This document shows, one piece after another, positions 35,261 through 44,037 of a stretch of 64,000 nt of DNA. Source of the stretch: an uncultured Chryseobacterium sp. (GTDB lineage: Bacteria > Bacteroidota > Bacteroidia > Flavobacteriales > Weeksellaceae); NCBI GenBank assembly GCA_913775525.1, contig CAJYLH010000034.1, forward strand, positions 62,001-126,000, read 5' to 3'. The translations under genes were made by a program, and so were the position numbers. Positions within the stretch are counted from its first letter, which is position 1. Every line of letters starts with the position of its first letter. The notes under the pieces are model-generated. The model did no database searches. It had not been told where the DNA came from and was given only the letters and a program-made list of their open reading frames with translations.

Positions 35261-37879
35261 TTATGAAAGACTTTTCAGCTTTTCTTCCAGGATCGTGATC
35301 TTGTCCTGTGCATCTTTCTGTTTTTTACGTTCCGTTTCAACCACTTCAGGTTTTGCATTGGTGACAAACTTCTCGTTGGAAAGTTTTTTATCAACAGAAA
35401 TGAGGAAACCTTTCAGATATTTCAGCTCTTCCTCGGTTTTTCTTTTCTCTTCTTCCAGGTCAAGGTTTTCACTTAAAGGAATAGACACTTCTGTAGCACC
35501 TACGAGAAACGTAAAGCTTGGCTTATCTGTCTTTGTTCCGAAATAAACTTCAGAAACATGAGCCAGTTTTCTAATTACGGCCTCATTAGCAAAGTCTGAA
35601 GCACTGGTATAAACCTCTACAGTTTCCCTTGGTGATATACCTTTGGTCTGACGGTAGTTTCTTATCCCTGAGATTAATTCAGATGCTGTTTCAAAATTTT
35701 TAATGATTATTTCATCATAAGATCCGGCTTTTTTCTGCTGGGCAATCACCAAAGCCTCATCGATACGCCTTTCAGAAATGGTCTGCCATAATTCTTCCGT
35801 CAGGAAAGGCATAAATGGATGAAGAAGCTTCATCAGCTCCTCAAAGAACTCAATTGTTTTATTGTACACTTCTTGTGAAATTCCTTCACCGTAATTCGGT
35901 TTGATGGCTTCCAGGTACCAGGCACAGAAATCGTCCCAGATTAATTTATATACCAGATGTAATGCATCGGAAATCCTGAATTTCTCAAACTGATCCTCAA
36001 TTTCAGCGATGGTTTTATTCAGCCTGTTCCCGAACCATTCAATGGCCTGGTTGTCCGCTGTATTGGCTGGCTTATCTTCATGGTTCCACATGTTGATCAA
36101 TCGGAAAGCGCTCCAGATCTTCGTCATGAAGTTCCTGCCCTGAAGCATTAAATCTTCATCAAAAAGAAGGTCATTGCCTGCTGCGGAACTTAAAAGAATT
36201 CCTACACGCACACCGTCAGCACCGTATTTATCCATCAGCTCAATCGGATCCGGTGAATTTCCCAGGGATTTTGACATTTTCCTTCTCTGTTTATCCCTTA
36301 CGATTCCTGTGAAATATACATTTTTAAATGGAACTTCCTTTCTGTATTCCAGTCCGGCCATGATCATCCGGGCTACCCAGAAGAAGATGATATCCGGTCC
36401 GGTAACCAGATCAGAAGTCGGATAATAATAATTGATATCTTTATTTTCAGGATCAAGCAGACCATCGAAAACGGACATCGGCCATAACCATGATGAGAAC
36501 CAGGTATCCAGGGCATCCTGATCCTGCTTCAGCTGATCTTCTGAAAAGTCATTGTTTCCGGTTTTTTCTTTTGCCAGAATCAGAGCTTCCTCTTTAGTTT
36601 CCGCAACCACAAAATCGTTTTCACCATCACCGTAATAATAGGCCGGAATCTGTTGACCCCACCAGAGTTGTCGGGATATATTCCAGTCACGGATGTTTTC
36701 CATCCAGTGCTTATACGTATTTTTAAATTTCTCCGGATAAAGCTTAACCTCATCTTCCATTACCACATCCAGTGCAGGTTTGGCAATTTCGGACATCTTC
36801 AGGAACCACTGAACAGATACCTTAGGCTCAATCACTGCGCCGGTTCTTTCAGAAGTTCCTACTTTATTTACATAATCTTCTGCCTTCAGCAAAAAATCTT
36901 TTTCTTCCAGCTCTCGGGCAATCTGCTTTCTTACCTCAAATCTGTTTTTTCCGGCATAATGCAGACCATGGTCATTCAGATTTCCGTCATCATCCAGCGC
37001 ATCGATCATCTGAAGGTTATGCTTCTGCCCGATCTCATAATCATTGGTATCATGTGCAGGGGTAATCTTCAGAACTCCTGTCCCGAATTCAATATCCACA
37101 TATTCATCCTCGATGATCGGAATTACTCGGTCAACGATAGGTACGATCACCTCCTTGCCTTTGAGATGAGCATACCGTTCGTCATTAGGATTGATGCACA
37201 CGGCAGTATCCCCGAAGATGGTTTCAGGACGCGTAGTCGCTACAGTAAGGAATTCATCCGAACCGGCAATTTTATACTTCAGGAAATAAAGTTTTCCGTT
37301 CTGTTCCTTAAAGATCACTTCCTCATCGGAAATATTCGTTTTGGCTTCAGGATCCCAATTGACCATTCTGTAGCCTCTGTAGATCAGGCCTTTGTTATAT
37401 AAGTCTACAAAAGACCTGATTACCTGCTGAGAAAGTTTTTCCTCCATGGTAAAGCGGGTTCTGTCCCAGTCACAGGAACAGCCCAGTTTTTTCAGCTGCT
37501 CAAGGATGGTTCCGCCGTATTTATCGGTCCATTCCCAGGCGTGTTTCAGAAATTCCTCCCGGGTAATATCGGATTTGCTGATCCCTTCCGATTTCAGTTT
37601 GGCCACCACTTTGGCTTCAGTAGCAATGGAAGCATGGTCTGTTCCCGGCACCCAGCAGGCATTAAAGCCCTGCATTCTTGCCCTGCGGACCAGTACATCC
37701 TGAATGGTATTGTTAAGCATATGCCCCATGTGCAAAATCCCCGTTACGTTAGGCGGAGGGATGACCACGGTGTAAGGCGGCTTATCGTTGGGCTCTGAAT
37801 GGAAATACTTATTTTCCAGCCAGTAGCTGTACCATTTCTGTTCTGCTTCCTGTGGATTATACTTTTCTGAAATCTGCAT
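35261..37879 (-). CDS. valS: Valyl-tRNA synthetase
   Basis: Charges tRNA-Val; 872 residues from the ATG at 37879 (MQISEKYNPQEAEQKW). The frame is open 31 codons further, but that extension is Phe-rich and contains a TATTTTTG -7 element (37907-37914), so it is rejected. The class I signatures are PPPNVTGILHMGHMLNN and RRKMSKSLGNSPDP, and there is an editing domain with TTRPETIFGDTAVC. The C-terminal ~65 residues form the tRNA-binding coiled coil. A strong terminator follows. Confidence 0.97.
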   Translation of the reverse strand: MQISEKYNPQEAEQKWYSYWLENKYFHSEPNDKPPYTVVIPPPNVTGILHMGHMLNNTIQDVLVRRARMQGFNACWVPGTDHASIATEAKVVAKLKSEGISKSDITREEFLKHAWEWTDKYGGTILEQLKKLGCSCDWDRTRFTMEEKLSQQVIRSFVDLYNKGLIYRGYRMVNWDPEAKTNISDEEVIFKEQNGKLYFLKYKIAGSDEFLTVATTRPETIFGDTAVCINPNDERYAHLKGKEVIVPIVDRVIPIIEDEYVDIEFGTGVLKITPAHDTNDYEIGQKHNLQMIDALDDDGNLNDHGLHYAGKNRFEVRKQIARELEEKDFLLKAEDYVNKVGTSERTGAVIEPKVSVQWFLKMSEIAKPALDVVMEDEVKLYPEKFKNTYKHWMENIRDWNISRQLWWGQQIPAYYYGDGENDFVVAETKEEALILAKEKTGNNDFSEDQLKQDQDALDTWFSSWLWPMSVFDGLLDPENKDINYYYPTSDLVTGPDIIFFWVARMIMAGLEYRKEVPFKNVYFTGIVRDKQRRKMSKSLGNSPDPIELMDKYGADGVRVGILLSSAAGNDLLFDEDLMLQGRNFMTKIWSAFRLINMWNHEDKPANTADNQAIEWFGNRLNKTIAEIEDQFEKFRISDALHLVYKLIWDDFCAWYLEAIKPNYGEGISQEVYNKTIEFFEELMKLLHPFMPFLTEELWQTISERRIDEALVIAQQKKAGSYDEIIIKNFETASELISGIRNYRQTKGISPRETVEVYTSASDFANEAVIRKLAHVSEVYFGTKTDKPSFTFLVGATEVSIPLSENLDLEEEKRKTEEELKYLKGFLISVDKKLSNEKFVTNAKPEVVETERKKQKDAQDKITILEEKLKSLS

Positions 37880-37906
37880 AAATACTGTTTCTTTAATTAC
37901 AATCTG

Positions 37907-37914
37907 CAAAAATA
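37907..37914 (-). promoter_or_regulatory. Candidate valS -7 element
   Basis: TATTTTTG on the minus strand, 27 bases before the valS ATG at 37879. It supports the shorter start. Confidence 0.5.
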
Positions 37915-37956
37915 GTTTAAAGAAAAAAAATTTTAAGTATGAATTAAAATAATTTT

Positions 37957-37964
37957 TAACTTTG
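37957..37964 (+). promoter_or_regulatory. Candidate -7 element of the DUF1573 gene
   Basis: TAACTTTG matches TAnnTTTG and lies 44 bases before the ATG at 38009; it is divergent from the valS element. Confidence 0.5.
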
Positions 37965-38008
37965 TTTCTCAAAATTTATCTAACAAACATATTTAACATT
38001 TCAAGAAT

Positions 38009-38485
38009 ATGAAAAAATTAATTGCAGGTATTGCACTATTCGGAACATTTGCTATTGCATCTGCACAAACCATCACTTTTGATAAGACCACTTTTGACTA
38101 CGGTACAATTAAGCCAAGTTCTGACGGTATCAGATACTTCACAGTAACCAATACCGGTGATAAGCCATTGGTTCTTTCCAATGTAAAAGCATCTTGCGGA
38201 TGTACCACTCCGGAATTCAGCACAGATCCTATTATGCCTGGAAAATCTGCTAAAATAAAAGTAGGTTACAACACTGCTATCAACGGAGGTTTCAACAAAA
38301 TGATTGAAGTATTCTCTAATGACCCTGCGAACAGCAGAAGCGTAATTTACATCAAAGGAACCGTAGATGCCAACGCTCCTGAACCGAAGCCATTAACTCC
38401 TGAAGAGCAGAAAAAAGCGGCTAAAGATCAGAAAGCTGCTGAAAAAGCTGCAAAAAAGGCTTCTAAAGTAGCTGCAAAAAAATAA
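38009..38485 (+). CDS. DUF1573 secreted protein
   Basis: A 158-residue exported protein with a signal peptide (LIAGIALFGTFAIASAQ), one ASH/DUF1573 beta-sandwich (FDYGTIKPSSDGIRYFTVTN, then SCGCTTPEF, then ISVFSNDP-type end) and a Lys/Ala-rich tail of about 28 residues. The domain is widespread in Bacteroidota; its function is unknown. The charged tail resembles a histone-like or cell-envelope binding segment. A terminator follows. Confidence 0.88.
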   Translation: MKKLIAGIALFGTFAIASAQTITFDKTTFDYGTIKPSSDGIRYFTVTNTGDKPLVLSNVKASCGCTTPEFSTDPIMPGKSAKIKVGYNTAINGGFNKMIEVFSNDPANSRSVIYIKGTVDANAPEPKPLTPEEQKKAAKDQKAAEKAAKKASKVAAKK

Positions 38486-38503
38486 TCTTTACCAAAGAAA
38501 ATG

Positions 38504-38533
38504 AAAAACCGCTTCAATAGAGGCGGTTTTTTT
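38504..38533 (+). terminator. Terminator of the DUF1573 gene
   Basis: AACCGCTTC/GAGGCGGTT stem (nine pairs, four-base loop) with A-run before and seven T after. Confidence 0.88.
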
Positions 38534-38587
38534 ATTATATTTAGAGAAGAGATCAACAAATGACAGGATAAATAAAGAGCAGATTAT

Positions 38588-39457
38588 ATGGATACACAAT
38601 TTTCAGACGACTTTCTGGTACAAGGGAAATTTTCAATAGATAAAACAGCCACAGAATACAAGGGCGTATTAAACAAAGAACAAGGCCTGCAATTGCTTGC
38701 TGAGGAAAAAGAAAAACTCAGAAAACTCCAGGAGAAATTATATGCAGACGGAAGCCAGTCGCTGCTGGTGATTCTTCAGGCTATGGATGCTGCAGGAAAG
38801 GACAGCCTCATCGAACATGTTTTCGGAGGGGTAAATCCACAGGGATGCCACGTGACAAGCTTCAAGACACCCAATTCCAAGGAATATGAACACGATTTCC
38901 TGTGGCGTCATTATCTTGCCCTGCCCGAAAAAGGGATGATTGGGATCTTCAACCGTTCGCATTACGAAAGTGTGCTGGTGTGTAAAGTCCATCCTGAATA
39001 TAATTTAAATGAGAAAACCTGGAAATCTGTAAAGGATTTCGACCAGGAATTCTGGAGCAACCGTTATGAAAGCATCCGTAATTTTGAAAAGCACCTTGCC
39101 GGAAACGGAACCAGGATCATCAAAATCTTCCTGAATGTGTCTAAAAAAGAGCAGAAGAAAAGATTCCTGGACAGGATCAACGAACCGGATAAAAACTGGA
39201 AGTTTTCTGCAGCAGACCTTCCTGAGCGCGCTTTGTTTGACCAATATATGGAAGCGTATGAAACAGCGATCAATGAAACGTCAAAAGACCATGCACCGTG
39301 GTATGTGATCCCTGCCGATAACAAATGGCTGGCACGGCTTGCTGCAGTACAGATCATCACGGAAACCCTTGAAAAAATGAACCTTGAATACCCACAACTT
39401 TCCGAAGAGGATTCCTCAAGGCTTACAGAAGCTAAGAAGCAGCTTGAGAATGAATGA
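38588..39457 (+). CDS. ppk2: Polyphosphate kinase 2 family protein
   Basis: Transfers phosphate between polyphosphate and nucleotides. The 289-residue single-domain protein has Walker A LQAMDAAGKDSLIEHVFGG, the lid region KEYEHDFLWRHYLALPEKG, Walker B IGIFNRSHYESVLV, and the KIFLNVSKKEQKKRFLDRINEP and KNWKFSAADLPERALFDQY segments of PPK2 enzymes. Length and motifs fit class I-III short PPK2, which usually phosphorylate NMP/NDP using polyphosphate. Its 3' end faces the RNase P RNA gene, whose 3' end is about 40 bases away. Confidence 0.93.
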   Translation: MDTQFSDDFLVQGKFSIDKTATEYKGVLNKEQGLQLLAEEKEKLRKLQEKLYADGSQSLLVILQAMDAAGKDSLIEHVFGGVNPQGCHVTSFKTPNSKEYEHDFLWRHYLALPEKGMIGIFNRSHYESVLVCKVHPEYNLNEKTWKSVKDFDQEFWSNRYESIRNFEKHLAGNGTRIIKIFLNVSKKEQKKRFLDRINEPDKNWKFSAADLPERALFDQYMEAYETAINETSKDHAPWYVIPADNKWLARLAAVQIITETLEKMNLEYPQLSEEDSSRLTEAKKQLENE

Positions 39458-39494
39458 TTATGACAATGGAGAAATACAGATTCACATCAAAGAA

Positions 39495-39819
39495 ATCACG
39501 AGAAAATCTGTAAGCCGGATTCTGTACTTCCTGGGAAGTGCCTGTTATTTATCTGCGTCTTACATTGCTGCAAAACTTGAGCTGATTACCCCTCGGCTTT
39601 CGGAACGAGCCACTCCTATTTCCATTGCTGGAAAGAACCGATATACTTACCATTGCACCACAAAGAGTTTACCTGGTTTCACTACAGCCGAACTGTACCT
39701 GCTTTCTGTTGCACTTGTCCTACCCTCACGGGTGACGGATGTTATCCGCTTTGCTGCTCTGTGGTGTCCGGACTTTCCTACCCCTGTAAAAGGGATCAAC
39801 AGGCCGATTTTCTCGTGAA
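39495..39819 (-). ncRNA. rnpB: RNase P RNA (bacterial type A)
   Basis: Catalytic RNA that matures tRNA 5' ends. On the minus strand the 5' part carries GGAAAGTCCGGAC (CR-I) and the 3' part ends with the ACAGAATCCGGCTTAC element. The P1 helix is clear: CACGAGAAAATC (39806-39817 on the plus strand as its complement) pairs perfectly over 12 bases with GATTTTCTCGTG at the other end (39497-39508). GAGGGTAGGACAAGTGCAACAGAAAG and other core segments are present. Ends are approximate. A long plus-strand open frame across it is spurious. Confidence 0.93.
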
Positions 39820-39821
39820 TG

Positions 39822-39853
39822 CAAAGATACGGGATAATTTGAAAATTCAGCAA
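39822..39853 (-). promoter_or_regulatory. Promoter of rnpB
   Basis: Minus-strand TTG (39851-39853), 21-base spacer, TATCTTTG (39822-39829). The expected start coincides with the P1 helix. Confidence 0.7.
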
Positions 39854-39995
39854 TGCGTCAATTTGAAAATGGCAAGAAAGCTTTTTTAATATCGTATTTC
39901 GCTGAAAACTTTCAAATTTTCAAATTATTACATTTTCAAATTAATTAATTACTTCAATATTATTATCTTCGTACCATCATTTATTTAAACCAGTC

Positions 39996-40487
39996 TTGGC
40001 TTCAAAAGAGAAAGAGTTTGCACAGCTTATTAAGGATAATCAGGGTCTGATTATCAAGGTTTCGCGGCTCTATACCAATTCTCTTGAAGATGAGGAAGAT
40101 CTTTTTCAGGAAATAGTCCTGCAGCTTTGGAGAAGCTATGATTCATTCAAAGGAAATTCAAAAATCTCCACCTGGATGTACCGTGTAGCCCTGAATACTG
40201 CTATTACTCTTTTCAGGAAGAAAACGAAGAGCCTGCCTACCAATGAACTTGACATCAATCATCGGGATTTCGTAGAGGATGACGATGATAAGCAGCAGCA
40301 GATCTCCCTTTTGTACACCGTGATCAAAACCCTTCCCAATGTAGAAAGAGCTATTGTCATGATGTATCTGGATGACCTGCCTTACAAAGATATTGCAGAA
40401 AACCTGGGAATTACGGAAGTAAATGCACGTGTAAAGATGAACAGATTAAAGAAAACCCTTAAAGAACAGATGGAAAAGTATGCCTGA
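39996..40487 (+). CDS. ECF-type RNA polymerase sigma factor
   Basis: A 163-residue sigma-70-family factor with region 2 (YTNSLEDEEDLFQEIVLQLWRSYDSFKGNSKISTW, the tail being the Trp-rich melting segment) and region 4 helix-turn-helix (LDDLPYKDIAENLGITEVNARVKMNRLKKTL). The start is TTG at 39996; no in-frame ATG exists near. A TATCTTCG element, one base off consensus, lies 25 bases before it. It overlaps the next gene by eight bases, which suggests that the membrane protein modulates it. The regulon is unknown. Confidence 0.88.
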   Translation: MASKEKEFAQLIKDNQGLIIKVSRLYTNSLEDEEDLFQEIVLQLWRSYDSFKGNSKISTWMYRVALNTAITLFRKKTKSLPTNELDINHRDFVEDDDDKQQQISLLYTVIKTLPNVERAIVMMYLDDLPYKDIAENLGITEVNARVKMNRLKKTLKEQMEKYA

Positions 40488-41157
40488 ATTTGACTTAGAC
40501 AGCTTTAAGAAGACCTGGCAGGACCAGCCGGTTCAGAAAAAATACGACAGTCAGGAGATTCTTCAGATGCTGAACAGGAAATCACGCAATTATGTGAAGT
40601 ATATTTTCTGGATCAGTGTGGCAGAATTTATATTCTTCACTATCCTGGGGTTATTTTATATTTTCCAAAATGATGAAGCCGACGGATTCCTTAATACGCT
40701 TGAAAAGCTTGGCGTTAAAAGAACTTCCGGTCTCGAAGAAACATTCAACACCATTTATCTGACGATAAAATGCCTTAGTCTGGCCGTTACTGCTTACTTT
40801 GTCTACAAATTCTATATTAATTACCGCCTGATCCGGATTGAAGAAAACCTAAAAAAACTGATCATCAGGATTATACAGTATAAAAAGACCGTTAATGCTT
40901 TTATCTTAACGAATATTGTGCTGATGATCTCATTTATGTCCATCATTACAGCCATTATCTTCTATATTCTAAATTCACAGAATATTAAACTGGAGAACTC
41001 CACGCTTACAGGCCTTCTGATCGGCCTTATTTTAAGTACGGCTTTATGTGTACTGATCGTCTGGATATATTACAGGCTGGTATACGGTATCATCGTTAAA
41101 AAACTTGATAAAAATTTAAAACAGCTGAAAGAGATTGACTCTCAGGATCAAGCCTAA
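40480..41157 (+). CDS. Membrane protein, probable partner (anti-sigma-like) of the ECF factor
   Basis: A 225-residue protein with a cytoplasmic N-terminal ~38 residues (MPEFDLDSFKKTWQDQPVQ) and four membrane helices at about 40-60, 92-110, 135-160 and 172-195. The eight-base overlap with the sigma gene and the soluble N-terminus followed by membrane helices are the usual arrangement for anti-sigma factors, though no zinc-binding HxxxCxxC motif is present. The function is inferred only from context. The product names sometimes given to such proteins are not supported by anything I can see. Confidence 0.6.
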   Translation: MPEFDLDSFKKTWQDQPVQKKYDSQEILQMLNRKSRNYVKYIFWISVAEFIFFTILGLFYIFQNDEADGFLNTLEKLGVKRTSGLEETFNTIYLTIKCLSLAVTAYFVYKFYINYRLIRIEENLKKLIIRIIQYKKTVNAFILTNIVLMISFMSIITAIIFYILNSQNIKLENSTLTGLLIGLILSTALCVLIVWIYYRLVYGIIVKKLDKNLKQLKEIDSQDQA

Positions 41158-41569
41158 AAAATTAAGGATAAGACTACACACCTCCATCTCACCGTAAAAA
41201 TTTCGGTTCTGCCGGAAGCATTTTTACGGCAGCATGATTTAAATCATAAATTCCGGAATTAATATCTCCTATTTTTGGGGTACACCAATCACAAATATTA
41301 ATTATGAAATTGCATCGTAGTCACCTTCTGTACGGTATCGTATAGATAACTAACCATGTTTCAATTTTCAAAGACCAAAACTGTATAGCATTACATACTT
41401 ATTTACAGAAACCATTGTGTTATCATTACGTATAAATAATATGAGCATGCAATGATTTCACTATAAATTATGCATTGTAGGGTGTTGTACTGTTAAGTCG
41501 TTGTAAACTTATTAATTCATTTAAATAAATTATTAAAATACAAGGATACATTCGTTGAATAACCGAACT
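41158..41569 (+). promoter_or_regulatory. Upstream region of the amylase gene with short leader ORFs
   Basis: 412 bases without an annotated gene. First comes a ten-pair inverted repeat CCGTAAAAAT/ATTTTTACGG (41192-41201, 41220-41229), perhaps ending the sigma operon. Then a TATTTTTG -7 element (41270-41277) would start a ~290-base leader. Two tiny ORFs begin at 41304 (MKLHRSHLLYGIV) and about 41358 (MFQFSKTKTV). The rest is AT-rich. The length of the leader suggests attenuation control of the amylase, but this is speculative. Confidence 0.4.
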
Positions 41570-43033
41570 ATGAATGGCGTTATTATTCAGTTTTTCCACT
41601 GGTACCATCCGGGAAATCTATGGAATAAATTTTCAGAAAAAGCAGAATACCTTAAAGAACTCGGCATTACCGCCGTCTGGCTTCCTCCTGCTACCAAAGG
41701 TAATCTGGGTACAGAAGGAAGAGGCTATGATGTTTATGATCTTTATGACCTGGGAGAATTTGACCAGAAAGGCACGATTGCCACAAGATACGGAAGCAAA
41801 CATGAATACCTTAAAGCTATTGATAGAGCTCATGAAATGGGAATTGCCGTTTATGCTGATATTGTACTGAACCATAGAATGGGTGCTGACGATACGGAAG
41901 AAATTACCGTTCACGAAGTTGATCATACAGACCGTACCCGGGTCATCAGTAAACCATTTGCAGCAGAAGCTTCCACACGCTTTACATTTCCGGGCAGGCA
42001 GGGAAAATATTCTGATTTCATATGGGATTACAGATGTTTCAGCGGAATAGATATCATCACCAAAGATAGTCAAAAGCTTGAAGGAATTTTTAAAATCCAT
42101 AATGACTTCAAAGACTGGAATCCTTCGGCCAGCCATCAGCTCGGTAATTATGATTACCTGATGGGCGCCGATGTGGAATACCGCAACCCGGAGGTAATCC
42201 GGGAAATGAAGGAATGGATCCGATGGTATATAGAGACCACCCGCATCGATGGTTTGCGGCTGGATGCACTAAAGCATATTTCTTCCGATTTTCTGAAAGA
42301 ATGGATCAGCTACATCAAAACTGAAGTGAAAGACTGCTTTATGATGGGTGAATTCTGGAAAGATAAGGTGGAAAAAATATCGGAATTTTCTGAGCATATA
42401 GGAAATATTATTTCATGCTTCGACGTACCCCTTCACTACCATTTTTTCACCGCTTCCAAGGAGGGTAAAAATTATGATCTGAGGAAGATCTTTAACGGAA
42501 CCCTCACAGAAACTAAACCGGAAGCATCGGTTACATTTGTAGAAAACCATGATACCCAAAGGTTCCAGGCTCTGGAATCCACAGTAAAAAACTGGTTCAA
42601 GCCTTTAGCCTATGCGCTGATCCTGATGTCTGAAAGCGGATATCCCTGTATTTTTTACCCTGATCTTTTCGGAGCCGAGCATCCTGAAGTTAAAGATGGT
42701 AAAGAGATAAGGGTCATCATTCCTAAAATAACCATTCTTCCCAAGCTTCTGGAAGCAAGGCAGAAGTTTGCCTACGGGCAGCAGATCAATTATTTTGACC
42801 ATCCGAACTGCATCGCCTGGGTAAGGAAAGGAGATGATCATCATTCCGGTTGCGTTGTTATTATTTCCAGTAATGAAGAAGGTTATAAAGAAATAGACCT
42901 TGGGAAAGAATCAGCCGGTTGCAAACTGTACGACTTTTTAGGATACAGGCAGGAAACCATACAACTCACTGAAAGCGGCAAGGCCGTTTTCACGGTCAAT
43001 CCACGCTCCGTAAGTATATGGACTTTTAAATAA
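41570..43033 (+). CDS. Cytoplasmic alpha-amylase (GH13)
   Basis: Endo-acting alpha-1,4-glucanase, 487 residues from the ATG at 41570 (MNGVIIQFFHWYHPGNLW). A TTG five codons earlier is less likely. GH13 regions: DIVLNHRM (I), GLRLDALKH (II, nucleophile Asp), MGEFW (III, acid Glu) and FVENHDT (IV). There is no signal peptide, which fits the intracellular GH13_5-type amylases acting on glycogen or imported maltodextrin. It stands alone with a long leader and a terminator-like hairpin after it. Confidence 0.94.
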   Translation: MNGVIIQFFHWYHPGNLWNKFSEKAEYLKELGITAVWLPPATKGNLGTEGRGYDVYDLYDLGEFDQKGTIATRYGSKHEYLKAIDRAHEMGIAVYADIVLNHRMGADDTEEITVHEVDHTDRTRVISKPFAAEASTRFTFPGRQGKYSDFIWDYRCFSGIDIITKDSQKLEGIFKIHNDFKDWNPSASHQLGNYDYLMGADVEYRNPEVIREMKEWIRWYIETTRIDGLRLDALKHISSDFLKEWISYIKTEVKDCFMMGEFWKDKVEKISEFSEHIGNIISCFDVPLHYHFFTASKEGKNYDLRKIFNGTLTETKPEASVTFVENHDTQRFQALESTVKNWFKPLAYALILMSESGYPCIFYPDLFGAEHPEVKDGKEIRVIIPKITILPKLLEARQKFAYGQQINYFDHPNCIAWVRKGDDHHSGCVVIISSNEEGYKEIDLGKESAGCKLYDFLGYRQETIQLTESGKAVFTVNPRSVSIWTFK

Positions 43034-43056
43034 TTTTTTTTAATCTTGTGTTTTTC

Positions 43057-43084
43057 AACTCCCGGTCAGTATTGGCCGGGAGTT
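43057..43084 (+). terminator. Terminator-like hairpin after the amylase gene
   Basis: AACTCCCGG/CCGGGAGTT stem (nine pairs, ten-base loop). The following T-run is poor, so termination strength is uncertain. Confidence 0.55.
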
Positions 43085-43150
43085 ATTGGTTCTGATGGTC
43101 ATCAAAACGTACAATATGATGAATGAATGTTTGGTGTCTTCAATTAATAA

Positions 43151-43849
43151 TCAATTACACAATGTGAGAAAATGCTGATTGACCTGTATCCTGAATTTCG
43201 CATCTGATTTCAGCCGGTTGCCGATGGTGCTTTCAAAAGCATGGACATCCTTCAGTCTGCGGTCGATATGTTCTGCAATCTGAACCACTGAAAAAAGAAA
43301 ATCCCTGTATGCGGCCATATTCACTGTTTTCCCTGAACATGGCAGATATGCTTTCAGAAAAGGCAGTACAGATAAATGCTGACTGAAATCTACGCAGTAC
43401 CCAGCACCATTCCTGAAGGTCACTACTTCCCGGTCGCTCAGATAATCCAAAATACACTGCCCACTGTTCAGTATTATCCCATTTCTGGAGATATGGTCAT
43501 TGACCTTGTCCAGAATATGCTGTGCATATTCCATCATAGAAATGGTTTTCCATTCAAATACATGGTTCATCTTTTCTGTATGTTTTGATTTTCCATGATC
43601 GCATCCCGTGCAGAAAGAGATTCCGATCTTTTCATGATATGGAAAGAAGCAGTCCTTAATTTTCACAGAAGCATCAGCCTGCAGCCGCTCAAGGGAAAAG
43701 TTATAGTATAGGTAAGGCGCATACAGATCTGCCAGATGTTTCAGGTAATCGGTTTCGCAGCTATTACCCTCCTGCTCGAACCATCGTTCAAGGTTGTCAT
43801 AATAGGTATTTTCAAATTCTTTATACGTCAGATAAAACGGCACTTCCAT
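43151..43849 (-). CDS. Unrecognised 232-residue protein
   Basis: From the ATG at 43849 (MEVPFYLTYKEFENTYYDNLE). An upstream TTG at 43894 lies outside the candidate transcript because a TAGCTTTG -7 element sits at 43870-43877. The protein is soluble, with many aromatic residues and a CTGCDHGKSKH segment that could bind a metal. There is no signal peptide or membrane helix, and the C-terminus includes a helical DRRLKDVHAFESTIGNRL region. I do not recognise a family. It stands alone between the amylase and the RND efflux operon. Confidence 0.7.
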   Translation of the reverse strand: MEVPFYLTYKEFENTYYDNLERWFEQEGNSCETDYLKHLADLYAPYLYYNFSLERLQADASVKIKDCFFPYHEKIGISFCTGCDHGKSKHTEKMNHVFEWKTISMMEYAQHILDKVNDHISRNGIILNSGQCILDYLSDREVVTFRNGAGYCVDFSQHLSVLPFLKAYLPCSGKTVNMAAYRDFLFSVVQIAEHIDRRLKDVHAFESTIGNRLKSDAKFRIQVNQHFLTLCN

Positions 43850-43869
43850 AACATTGTATTGATTTGAAG

Positions 43870-43894
43870 CAAAGCTATGACGGTAATGCGACAA
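43870..43894 (-). promoter_or_regulatory. Candidate promoter of the 43849 gene
   Basis: TAGCTTTG (43870-43877) with a TTG (43892-43894) only 14 bases upstream, shorter than usual. Confidence 0.45.
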
Positions 43895-43988
43895 AACTTG
43901 ACGTGTTATAATTTATGTTTAAATTTATATGAGTTTATTTACAAATCACCTTAAAAGATTTAATAGTATCAACGAATGCATGAAGAAA

Positions 43989-44010
43989 GAGACTGCCTTC
44001 CGGCAGTCTC
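43989..44010 (-). terminator. Terminator of the RND efflux operon
   Basis: A nine-pair stem GAGACTGCC/GGCAGTCTC with a tight four-base loop, 28 bases after the outer-membrane component stop. The T-run is short (TTTC). Confidence 0.75.
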
Positions 44011-44037
44011 CCTTTCAAAAACATTAAAGATTTATAA

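Noticed and set aside
36653..37402. 249-codon plus-strand open frame inside valS
   Set aside because: Antisense shadow of a secure gene with no recognisable features.
39384..39818. Plus-strand 144-codon open frame
   Set aside because: It lies across the RNase P RNA gene on the opposite strand; no protein family resemblance.
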